From assembly GCF_014193515.1 (NCBI RefSeq), contig NZ_BLXX01000001.1, positions 124,001 through 188,000 of the forward strand: a DNA stretch of 64,000 nt. The letters are read 5' to 3'. Made by a program: the position numbers and the translations under genes. Of this stretch, positions 8,345-14,758 are shown one piece after another; positions within the stretch are counted from its first letter, which is position 1; every line of letters starts with the position of its first letter. The stretch comes from Geomonas silvestris (GTDB taxonomy: Bacteria > Desulfobacterota > Desulfuromonadia > Geobacterales > Geobacteraceae). The notes under the pieces were generated by a model. The model had not been told where the DNA came from, searched no databases, and saw only the letters and a list, made by a program, of their open reading frames with translations.

Positions 8345-9061
8345 ATGCCCGCGTCCCCCACCATTGCAGCGCCGAACAACCAGGCCCTGTACGCCCGCGC
8401 CCTCCCCTTTGTCCTGTTCATGCTCTTCATCGGGGCCGGCGAAGCGCTGGAACTTCTCGGGCGCCGCGGCCTGATCGCCCTGGAGCCCGCAACCCTCTAC
8501 TACCTCTACCCGGTGAAGGCCGGAGCCGTGGCGGCGCTGCTCTACGCCAACCGGCACTACTACCGGGAGTTTTGCTGGCGCGACCTGGGGAACCCGCGCC
8601 AAAGTGCCCTCAGCGTCCTGGTCGCCCTTATCACCTGCACCATCTGGGTCTGGACCGACTGGGTCTTCTCCGTATCGGGCACCCCCGCCGGCTTCAACCC
8701 CGGGCTGCTCCCGGGAGGGGCGGTCCGTCTCCTGATGACCGCGGTCCGGGTGGCCGGGGCGGTCCTGGTTGTGCCGCTCATGGAGGAACTCTTCTGGCGC
8801 TCCTTCATGCTGCGCTACCTCATCGACCCCGACTTCGAGAAGGTGCCGGTGGGGCGTTTCAGTTGGCTCTCCTTTGCCGCGACCACGCTACTCTTCGGCC
8901 TGGAGCATCATTTCATCATCGCCGGCATGATCGCCGGGGCCATCTACAACGCGCTTTACTACACGACCCGCAGCATCTCCCAGTGTGTGCTGTGCCACGC
9001 CGTGACCAACCTCGCCCTGGCGGCCTACGTCCTTTGCACCGGCAGGTGGTACTTCTGGTAG
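8345..9061 (+). CDS. CAAX prenyl protease-related membrane protein (PEP-CTERM-associated CPBP family)
   Basis: A 238-residue integral membrane protein with several hydrophobic segments and the three CPBP/Abi motifs: EELFWRS (glutamate pair plus Arg), FGLEHHF and HAVTN. These are the likely metal-binding residues of an intramembrane glutamic-type protease. The start is the ATG at 8345, which has GGAG 6 bp upstream and falls after the sigma-54 promoter; a longer open frame from 8156 would run through the promoter and is rejected. CPBP proteins of this type are a known accessory of exosortase A systems. A role in processing sorted proteins is plausible but unproven. Confidence 0.85.
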   Translation: MPASPTIAAPNNQALYARALPFVLFMLFIGAGEALELLGRRGLIALEPATLYYLYPVKAGAVAALLYANRHYYREFCWRDLGNPRQSALSVLVALITCTIWVWTDWVFSVSGTPAGFNPGLLPGGAVRLLMTAVRVAGAVLVVPLMEELFWRSFMLRYLIDPDFEKVPVGRFSWLSFAATTLLFGLEHHFIIAGMIAGAIYNALYYTTRSISQCVLCHAVTNLALAAYVLCTGRWYFW

Positions 9062-9090
9062 CCCCCCGCACTCCCCGGTCCCCCGTACCC

Positions 9091-9130
9091 GAAAAAAACA
9101 AAAAGGGTCGCGCCATCCCTGGCGCCACCC
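9091..9130 (-). terminator. Terminator for minus-strand transcription from the small-gene cluster
   Basis: On the minus strand a ten-pair stem with one mismatch (9129-9120 with 9115-9106, GGGA loop) is followed by a T-rich tract at 9104-9092. It faces the end of the CAAX-like gene and may also stop plus-strand transcripts weakly. Confidence 0.7.
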
Positions 9131-9146
9131 CCTTGTCGTCAAGCAG

Positions 9147-9163
9147 TGTAAATTTAACCGACA
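9147..9163 (-). promoter_or_regulatory. Enhancer-like element (minus orientation)
   Basis: Read on the minus strand: TGTCGG-TTAAA-TTTACA, a full match to the consensus half-sites. It lies between two convergent genes, with no sigma-54 promoter seen within 300 bp. Confidence 0.55.
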
Positions 9164-9178
9164 GCCGTCGGTGCCCCG

Positions 9179-9195
9179 TGTAAAGGAATCCAACA
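9179..9195 (-). promoter_or_regulatory. Enhancer-like element (minus orientation), second of a pair
   Basis: Read on the minus strand: TGTTGG-ATTCC-TTTACA, one mismatch. It is 32 bp (about three helical turns) from the copy at 9147 in the same orientation, so the two could be bound on one face of the DNA. Confidence 0.5.
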
Positions 9196-9207
9196 CGGGT
9201 CTCCTGC

Positions 9208-9426
9208 CTAAGGCCACCCCGCCTGTTGGGCACGGTGCACCGTGCGCCGTTCCACCCCATCGTACGAGTTGTTCTGAGAACTGGTCCTGATAGGGTCGAC
9301 GCCGACCGTCACCCATCCGGAACTACGCAAGAATCTGGCAACCACCCCCGCTTCGATCAGGCTGTCGAGCATGAAGTCCTTCACGTAGTCGTACCTGCTG
9401 TTGGTCCAATTCACCTGAACAAGCAT
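9208..9426 (-). CDS. Small GSU3473-like protein
   Basis: A 72-residue protein (MLVQVNWTNSRYDYVKDFML, then SSGWVTVGVDPIR and a YDGVERR end). I recognise this as the short conserved protein found in many copies in Geobacter genomes and named after GSU3473; its function is unknown. The start ATG has AGGAGGGG 4-5 bp upstream, an excellent ribosome-binding site. The long open frame that continues upstream of this start is not needed. It is the last of three small minus-strand genes and is followed by the terminator near 9100. A 16-bp perfect palindrome (9230-9245) lies in its 3' part. Confidence 0.75.
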   Translation of the reverse strand: MLVQVNWTNSRYDYVKDFMLDSLIEAGVVARFLRSSGWVTVGVDPIRTSSQNNSYDGVERRTVHRAQQAGWP

Positions 9427-9535
9427 GATCCCCTCCTGATGCTCTGGTCGTTCACCCGCCCCGCTGCTACGGGCAGCACCCACCTCGTGCAAATTCGATG
9501 CCGGAGTGCTAATGAGAAAACCGCAAGCCGCAGCA

Positions 9536-9859
9536 CTAGAACTGTCGCAAGAGGTCCCGGGCAGCCCGCGAGGAGAGCGTGAGCGGGGTAAGGCAGCGGG
9601 ACTGGCGCAGGCTGAACGCTGAGATGTTGGCCCCCTCCCGAAAGAGGTCCAGGGGGAGTTCCCGCCTCGCGCAGCGCGCCGCGCAACCGTGCACCGCGCA
9701 CACGTCGTTTCGGGCTGAGGTTTCGGTGCCGTTGCGGGGGGCGGACTCCGCCACGGTGCTGCCCAGTTCCGCAGTTGCGCCTGCCGGAGCCGATGCGGGA
9801 ATGGGGGCGCCTGCAGCTGCATCGAGGGTTTCCGGCAGGGGTTCGAGGAGTTGGGTCAT
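9536..9859 (-). CDS. Hypothetical small protein with a Cys cluster
   Basis: A 107-residue protein with an Ala/Pro-rich N-terminal half and the segment CAVHGCAARC, then LDLFREGANISAF. I do not recognise the family. Coding is supported by AGGAGG 6 bp before the ATG at 9859 and by an ATGA overlap with the stop of the preceding small frame, suggesting translational coupling. No signal peptide or membrane segment is evident. The Cys spacing (C-x4-C-x3-C) could bind metal, but this is only a possibility. Confidence 0.5.
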   Translation of the reverse strand: MTQLLEPLPETLDAAAGAPIPASAPAGATAELGSTVAESAPRNGTETSARNDVCAVHGCAARCARRELPLDLFREGANISAFSLRQSRCLTPLTLSSRAARDLLRQF

Positions 9860-10086
9860 AGGGTAGCCTCCTGGAGGATGCGGTGGAGCGCAGCACACCG
9901 CCGCTCGGTTTCTTGAACAGTTTGAGGATGGACTGGGCGCCCTGAGAGGAAAGACTCAAGGAATTGGTTCCAGGTCTGCAGCATTTGCAGGTTGGCCCCT
10001 TCTGTGCGACGAAAAGACAGGTGACCTCGCGGCCGGCTTCTCTCCCTGTTTTCCTGCACACCTGCAAAAGGTATCGGCCACAGCAC
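9856..10086 (-). CDS. Hypothetical small protein (weak)
   Basis: A 76-residue frame with a GTG start, ending in TGA that overlaps the ATG of the next gene. It contains EGANLQMLQTWNQFL, which faintly resembles EGANISAF in the next gene. A shorter version could start at Met 35 (9984). An AT-rich block just upstream (10090-10130) is promoter-like on this strand. Without homologues I cannot exclude that only the downstream gene is real. Confidence 0.3.
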   Translation of the reverse strand: MLWPIPFAGVQENRERSRPRGHLSFRRTEGANLQMLQTWNQFLESFLSGRPVHPQTVQETERRCAALHRILQEATL

Positions 10087-10257
10087 ATGATACTTTAGGT
10101 ATTTTAATTATTATTTATAAATTTTTTCAGATGAGCGGATCGAGATCCGACGGGTGCTCGGGTGCCAGGAAGGGACGCTGGGCTCATCGCGGCGGGAAGA
10201 AGCTCGGCGTTACCAAGGAAGGGGTCTAACAACGGGAAAGCAAACGTATCGGCATAT

Positions 10258-10297
10258 TTCAACAAAGTTCAACAAAGTTCAACAAAGTTCAACAAAG
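10258..10297 (+). repeat. Four perfect tandem copies of a 10-bp unit
   Basis: TTCAACAAAG is repeated four times without error at 10258-10297. The unit length equals one turn of the helix. It lies in the gene-poor gap 10087-10664, which also holds an AT-rich block at 10090-10130 and a possible small hydrophobic frame on the minus strand; nothing else was recognised there. Confidence 0.9.
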
Positions 10298-10411
10298 TGG
10301 AAAACCGGGACATACGCTTGGGGAGAAAGGTGGGGAAAGAGTTAGAGGGGTGATCCTAAATTTGGCACTGTCAGTATTTGGCGCCGCGCTGGCACCAGTG
10401 TCGGACCGGAG

Positions 10412-10606
10412 CTAGCCGCGCTTGCGAAAAAGAGCTATCAGGCTCACTAAGAGCCACACTAAGACTATGCCGAACACCACTAGTTTCACAACGCCTCCGC
10501 TGAAAGACAACAGGTGCCGACTCCAAAGTGTAAATTTACTAGATAAGTCAGCACTGTCAAGAAAGGTAGGCCAATTCGGACCCCATTCGTACAGCTTAAA
10601 CCACCG
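10412..10606 (-). other. Open frame for a small hydrophobic protein without a clear start codon
   Basis: A minus-strand frame of 64 codons ends in TAG at 10412. It encodes a Trp/Leu-rich segment (RWFKLYEWGPNWPTF) followed by a strong membrane helix (VVKLVVFGIVLVWLLVSLIALF) and a basic end RKRG. Codons are AT-richer than those of neighbours. No ATG or GTG with a ribosome-binding site is visible in frame upstream. It may be a remnant, a gene with an unusual start, or chance. Confidence 0.25.
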
Positions 10607-10616
10607 GACGGTCGAG

Positions 10617-10658
10617 CAAAAACGCCCCCGTGTCCGAGCCGCGGATACGGGGGCGTTG
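10617..10658 (-). terminator. Rho-independent terminator after the M1 peptidase gene
   Basis: A perfect 11-pair stem (AACGCCCCCGT/ACGGGGGCGTT) with a 15-nt loop; on the minus strand it ends in TTTTT. It begins 7 bp after the stop codon. Confidence 0.93.
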
Positions 10659-10664
10659 GCCGCG

Positions 10665-12740
10665 TCAGAGGCCGGCCTGATTCAGGGGGTTCAAGACCAC
10701 CGCCGCGGCGCTCTCCGGCACTGCCAGGCGCGCTTTTTGCCGGTTGCCCCCCCCGGCGAAGACGAGCTCCGCGTACTTGCCGTAGTGGGTAATCTTCATG
10801 CCATACTGCGCGCCGGCAGCCTCGGAGAGCGGCAGGTAAAGCGCCGTTACCCGCCCCGCCGTGCCGGGCCGGGGGAGCACCAGGAAGAGCGCGGCGTCAG
10901 GACCCGAATAGCGCTCCCCTGCCACGCTAAACCCTTCCCGCTCGACCTGCACCCCGTCAGGCCAGTGTGGCAAAAGGCGGCGCTCGCCGGGGACCCCGCA
11001 GAAGATGAGGTCCCGATCCGCGAACTCCCCCTTTGCCAGTTCTTCCTCGCTCACCACCCGGGCATCCTGCTGGGAAAGCGAGGCCAGCAGGTCCTCGAAC
11101 CCCTGTGCCCCGGCCCGGCAGTTGGCGGTGCGCACCCCGAGAAGCTCGCGGGACCCCTTCACGCTGTTCACGGTCGCCGGGATCTCCTCACGCGAGAGGA
11201 TCCTGAACACCTCGGCGTCCGGGTCGAGCACCACCCGTGTGGGCGCGGCTGCTGCGGAAAGCCGAAAAGGGGCACCCTCCCCCGCCAGCGCGACCCGGGT
11301 CTCCAGCGGCCCCGCCTGAGTTTCCAGGCGCACCGGCACCTCAAGGCGGTAGCCGGCCCCCTGCTGCGCGACGCTCCCGGAAACGCTCCAGTCCCCCTTT
11401 TCGCGGCGGTTCGTCACCCCGGCCAATCGTAACCGCGGGCCACCGGGACGCGTCAGCCACTGTTCGAGGAAGGCGCGCTGGTCCTTTCCCGAACTCTTCG
11501 AGAAGGCGTCGGCGAAATCACGCCAGGAGGCGCTCTGGTAAAGGCGGGAACCGACCACCTGCCGCAGAGCCGAGAAGAAGGCCTCGTCGCCGATGCGGCG
11601 GCGCACCATGTGGAAGACGAAGGCCCCCTTGCCGTAGCCGATAGCCCGCGAGGCGGGGTCGCTGCGGCTTTCGAAGCGGGTCAGGGGAAAGTCCTGCTCC
11701 GGGGAGACCAGCGAGGCGTAGTCGATGAGCAGCTGTTCGCGGTAGTCGCGCGCCTCGGCAGCTGAGCGCCGCTCCTTCAGGTAGTAGTCCGCCAGGTAGG
11801 TCACCAGACCTTCGCACCAGTTGCCGGAGTCGGGCGCTATGGAGATGGCGTTGCCCCACCAGGAGTGGGCGATCTCGTGCGGGAAGCTCGTGTCGACGAT
11901 GAAGGGGAGCCTGAGCACCGCCCCCCCCAGGAGGGTGAAGGAGGGGAACCCGTAACCGGTCTGGAAGAAGTTCTCCACCACGGCGAACTTCTCGAACGGA
12001 TACGGCCCGAAAAGCGCGCTGTAGAACCTGAGGTAGCGGGCCGCGGCATCGAGGTAGCGCCCGGAAAGCCCGGCGTTTTCGGGGTAGAGGTAGCTGTGCA
12101 GCTCGATCCCGTCCACGGTGCGGTCCTCGACCCGGTAGGGGCCGGCGCACAGGGAGAGCGCCCCGACCGGGTGGGACTCCTGCCAGACGGAGCGAGTGAC
12201 GCCGTCGCGGGTCTCGCGGGAGACGCGCCGGCCAAAGCTCACCGCCTCGATCCCCGCCGGGGCCGTCACCGCGACCTGGCGCTGGGCCGGGACCTCCTCC
12301 GGCACGGGATACCAGTGGGCGGAATCCCCCAGGAAGGTCCCCTGGCTGGTGATGGTGCCGCTCACCCCGTAACTGGGATCCTCGCCGGCACCGGGGCTCG
12401 CGGAGACGGGATCGTTGAAGCGGGCGCGGTAGACGATGGTCAGGGTCTGCGCCGCGCCGGTCCCGGGGAGCTCGGCAACCAGAAGCCCCCCCGTGAAGCG
12501 GTAGGGAACCGGCCGTCCTGCGAGGGTCACCTCGCTTACCCGGGCGCCGCTGGAGAGCCTAAACGCCACGCTGCCGGCTCCGGCCGCGAACCTGACGCTA
12601 CTCGAGCCTGAGAGTTCGTGCTGGGGGGGATCCAGGCGGACCGAAACCTCCTGACGCACCACCTGGGGAGTGCGCGCCTCGCAGGCGGTTACCCCGCCCA
12701 AAAGCACGGCAAACGGCAGCAAAAGAAAGAGTGTCCTCAT
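10665..12740 (-). CDS. Secreted M1-family metallopeptidase
   Basis: A 691-residue exported protein. The signal sequence ends GVTAC, a plausible lipobox. The N-terminal half is the beta-rich domain of M1 aminopeptidases; the catalytic signature HEIAHSWWGN lies near residue 287, with the third zinc ligand in NWCEGL about 20 residues later. The remaining part is helical and beta regions without a recognised domain. The start at 12740 is chosen because GAGGTGA lies 6 bp upstream and the signal peptide begins there; a longer frame exists. The usual GAMEN exopeptidase motif was not found, so an aminopeptidase specificity is uncertain. It is a single gene with its own terminator, and a perfect inverted repeat lies 90 bp upstream. 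Confidence 0.85.
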   Translation of the reverse strand: MRTLFLLLPFAVLLGGVTACEARTPQVVRQEVSVRLDPPQHELSGSSSVRFAAGAGSVAFRLSSGARVSEVTLAGRPVPYRFTGGLLVAELPGTGAAQTLTIVYRARFNDPVSASPGAGEDPSYGVSGTITSQGTFLGDSAHWYPVPEEVPAQRQVAVTAPAGIEAVSFGRRVSRETRDGVTRSVWQESHPVGALSLCAGPYRVEDRTVDGIELHSYLYPENAGLSGRYLDAAARYLRFYSALFGPYPFEKFAVVENFFQTGYGFPSFTLLGGAVLRLPFIVDTSFPHEIAHSWWGNAISIAPDSGNWCEGLVTYLADYYLKERRSAAEARDYREQLLIDYASLVSPEQDFPLTRFESRSDPASRAIGYGKGAFVFHMVRRRIGDEAFFSALRQVVGSRLYQSASWRDFADAFSKSSGKDQRAFLEQWLTRPGGPRLRLAGVTNRREKGDWSVSGSVAQQGAGYRLEVPVRLETQAGPLETRVALAGEGAPFRLSAAAAPTRVVLDPDAEVFRILSREEIPATVNSVKGSRELLGVRTANCRAGAQGFEDLLASLSQQDARVVSEEELAKGEFADRDLIFCGVPGERRLLPHWPDGVQVEREGFSVAGERYSGPDAALFLVLPRPGTAGRVTALYLPLSEAAGAQYGMKITHYGKYAELVFAGGGNRQKARLAVPESAAAVVLNPLNQAGL

Positions 12741-12827
12741 CACGATCACCTCGAAGTATGAAAGGTATGAACTTTTAGATCCTCTGCTTCTACCAGAGTA
12801 TCCGGCACGGCGCAAGACGCCGTCCCT

Positions 12828-12854
12828 TGACAGTGGCGGAGACCTCCACTGTCA
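12828..12854. promoter_or_regulatory. Perfect inverted repeat, candidate operator
   Basis: TGACAGTGG-N9-CCACTGTCA is a perfect 9-bp inverted repeat with a 9-bp spacer, lying between the divergent M1 peptidase gene and the riboswitch leader. The size fits a dimeric regulator site. No regulator gene is adjacent. Confidence 0.55.
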
Positions 12855-12914
12855 GTAAGGCGTCAAAAAGGACAATTTCTGTCTCATAGCCCATCCGATA
12901 ATCGAAATATTTGT

Positions 12915-12944
12915 TTGACTTTTTCGTTTTTGTTAATGTATAAA
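12915..12944 (+). promoter_or_regulatory. Sigma-70-type promoter of the cytochrome operon
   Basis: TTGACT and TATAAA separated by 18 bp in a locally AT-rich stretch, about 120 bp upstream of the first riboswitch core. An imperfect inverted repeat (CTGCCAATC near 12991 with GATTGGCGGCAG near 13013) lies in the leader between them. Confidence 0.7.
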
Positions 12945-13069
12945 TAGAACGCTTTTGAATTACCCCTATTTTACCGACAGTTACATCGCTGCCAATCCTA
13001 ATTTCCTCAGTGATTGGCGGCAGTTAGATAGCACGATTCAGGGCTGCGTTCTTGCCCGCGCACCAATGA

Positions 13070-13178
13070 TAGTCGAGAAAACTCAACCATCCGCGAGGAT
13101 GGGGCGGAAAGCCTAGGGTCTCACTGAGACAGCCGGGATGCCGAAATATCATCAGATATTTTGCGCCCCGGCTTTTTT
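13070..13178 (+). promoter_or_regulatory. GEMM-I-like cyclic-dinucleotide riboswitch, copy 1, with terminator
   Basis: Conserved GEMM-I landmarks: a stem CCATCC/GGATGG capped by a GCGA (GNRA) loop, then GCGGAAAGCC, a second hairpin GTCTC/GAGAC, and ACAGCCGGGATGCCG. AGCCGGG (13131-13137) can pair with CCCGGCT (13167-13173) just before a T-run, giving a terminator as the expression platform. The base at the position of A47 in the c-di-GMP class appears to be G, and the usual 5' strand (GGGCAAACC) is not conserved. Ligand class is therefore open: c-di-GMP, cyclic AMP-GMP, or a variant such as the GGC subclass. Confidence 0.72.
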
Positions 13179-13284
13179 GCGTTCTGAACACGGAGAATAA
13201 CGACCAGGCACGGCTCAACTTTCGGAAATACCGGTTCGCTCCGAGGCTCCCCCCTTGGGAGCGGACCCCGTTTTGGATACACGA

Positions 13285-13388
13285 CAATACTCAACCATCC
13301 GCGAGGATGGGGCGGAAAGCCTAAGGGTCTCACCGAGACAGCCGGGATGCCGAACTATCACCAGATATTCGCGCCCCGGCTTTTTTTG
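13285..13388 (+). promoter_or_regulatory. GEMM-I-like riboswitch, copy 2, with terminator
   Basis: A second copy, nearly identical to the first over about 95 bp with a few substitutions and one inserted A (CTAAGGG against CTAGGG). It again ends in AGCCGGG (13340-13346) pairing with CCCGGCT (13375-13381) and seven T. It lies 90 bp before the first cytochrome ATG. Two complete switch-plus-terminator units in series mean a transcript must pass both. In Geobacter, GEMM-type switches are known upstream of multiheme cytochrome genes. Confidence 0.72.
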
Positions 13389-13478
13389 TACCTCGCGCTC
13401 TACCACGTACCGAGATTCCGGCTGTCATTTCGCTTGATTAGGCAAGCAACCAGGACGGTCCGGACCAGGGAGAACCAC

Positions 13479-14717
13479 ATGCCCCATACGATCCACCTGA
13501 AGCGCCTACTCCTCGCCGGCTGCTGCCTCGCCCTTTGGGCCTGCGGCAAGGCAAACACCCAGGCAACCACCGTGAGCACCGTCGGCAAGCACACCGCCAA
13601 CTGGCTGGTCGAGCACCGGCGCGCCTACCAGCAGGCCCCGGCCTCCTGCACCGAGTGCCACGGCGCCGACCTGACCGGCGGCATCACCAAGATCGACTGT
13701 TTCAACCAGGGGGGGCTCGCTACCTGCCACGCCGGCGGCCACGGTCCCAGGCGCGTGCCCCACGCGCTCCCCTTCACGGCCGGGAGCCTGCACGGCCCGG
13801 TCGCCAAGCTGAACCTGGTGGACTGCCAGGTCTGCCACGGGGAGGCGGGTGGCCCGGGGACCAACCCGCGCTTCAACGTCGTGCTCGGCTCGCTGAGCGC
13901 CGGGTGCGAGACCTCCGGCTGCCACAACCTGAACAACCCCGGTCAACCGGAGCCCAACGCCGCGCACCCGGTACCGTGGAGCGGTCACGCAAGCTCCGGT
14001 AACCAGATCAACGCCTGCGCCCTGTGCCACGGCGCCGATTTTGGCGGCACCGCCTCGGGCGGTGTGGGTCCCGCCTGCCGCAGCTGCCACACCTCGCTCG
14101 CCCTGGGTAACCTCCCGGTGCCGGGGACCTGCGTCTCCTGCCACGGCAACCCGCCGGCCTCCGGGTCCCACGCGGTGCACCTCGCCATCGCGTCGATCAG
14201 CTGCGCCAGCTGCCACTCGGGGGGCGGCTCCGGGAGTGCCAACCACGGAAGCGGCACGGTCACCCTCGCCTTCCCCGGCACGCTCAACGCCAAGTCCGGC
14301 AGCGCCGCGGTTACCGGCACCAAGAGTTGCAGCGCCGTCAGCTGCCACGGTGGGATCGCCACCCCCACCTGGGGGAGCGCGGGGAGCATCAATCTCGCCA
14401 CCGACTGCCTCACATGCCACACCGACGGTACGGCGACCCCGAACAACCCGCCGCAGTACAACAGTTTCCGCAGTGGCCAGCACGCCTTTCACAATTCCAT
14501 CGGCCTCGCCTGCACCGACTGCCACGACATGACGGTCACCGTCCAGGGTGCCTCCCACTTCAGCGGTTTCGCCACCACCAGCTTCGAGCTGGCTCCCGCC
14601 GCGACCATGAGGAGCTACCTGAGCTACAATGCGACCCAGCAAAGCTGCATGCCCCCTTCCCTGGCGCCCAACGGCAACACCATCGGCGCCTGCCACAGCG
14701 ACCGCAGGTCCTGGTAG
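13479..14717 (+). CDS. Multiheme c-type cytochrome lipoprotein (CxxCH/CxxxxCH family)
   Basis: A 412-residue exported protein. The signal peptide ends in a lipobox-like LWAC, so outer-membrane lipid anchoring is likely. I count eight CxxCH motifs and two CxxxxCH motifs (CETSGCH, CSAVSCH), typical of the Geobacter CxxxxCH/CxxCH domain family. Two further Cys-His pairs (ATCH, GACH) have no near Cys partner. The start ATG at 13479 has GGGAG 7 bp upstream; the longer open frame would begin inside the second riboswitch. It is the first gene of a four-gene operon controlled by the tandem switches. Expected role: electron transfer at the outer surface. Redox partner unknown. Confidence 0.88.
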   Translation: MPHTIHLKRLLLAGCCLALWACGKANTQATTVSTVGKHTANWLVEHRRAYQQAPASCTECHGADLTGGITKIDCFNQGGLATCHAGGHGPRRVPHALPFTAGSLHGPVAKLNLVDCQVCHGEAGGPGTNPRFNVVLGSLSAGCETSGCHNLNNPGQPEPNAAHPVPWSGHASSGNQINACALCHGADFGGTASGGVGPACRSCHTSLALGNLPVPGTCVSCHGNPPASGSHAVHLAIASISCASCHSGGGSGSANHGSGTVTLAFPGTLNAKSGSAAVTGTKSCSAVSCHGGIATPTWGSAGSINLATDCLTCHTDGTATPNNPPQYNSFRSGQHAFHNSIGLACTDCHDMTVTVQGASHFSGFATTSFELAPAATMRSYLSYNATQQSCMPPSLAPNGNTIGACHSDRRSW

Positions 14718-14758
14718 GCGCGGCCAGAAGCGCATCGAGAGAGCACGGAGAGCCTTAC

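Noticed and set aside
10154-10345. Two overlapping 63-residue plus-strand frames
   Set aside because: They run through the 10-bp tandem repeats, have no ribosome-binding site and show no domain.
10531-10545. TGTAAATTTAC near 10531 as another enhancer element
   Set aside because: The TGTAAA half-site has no CCGACA at the required 5-bp spacing.
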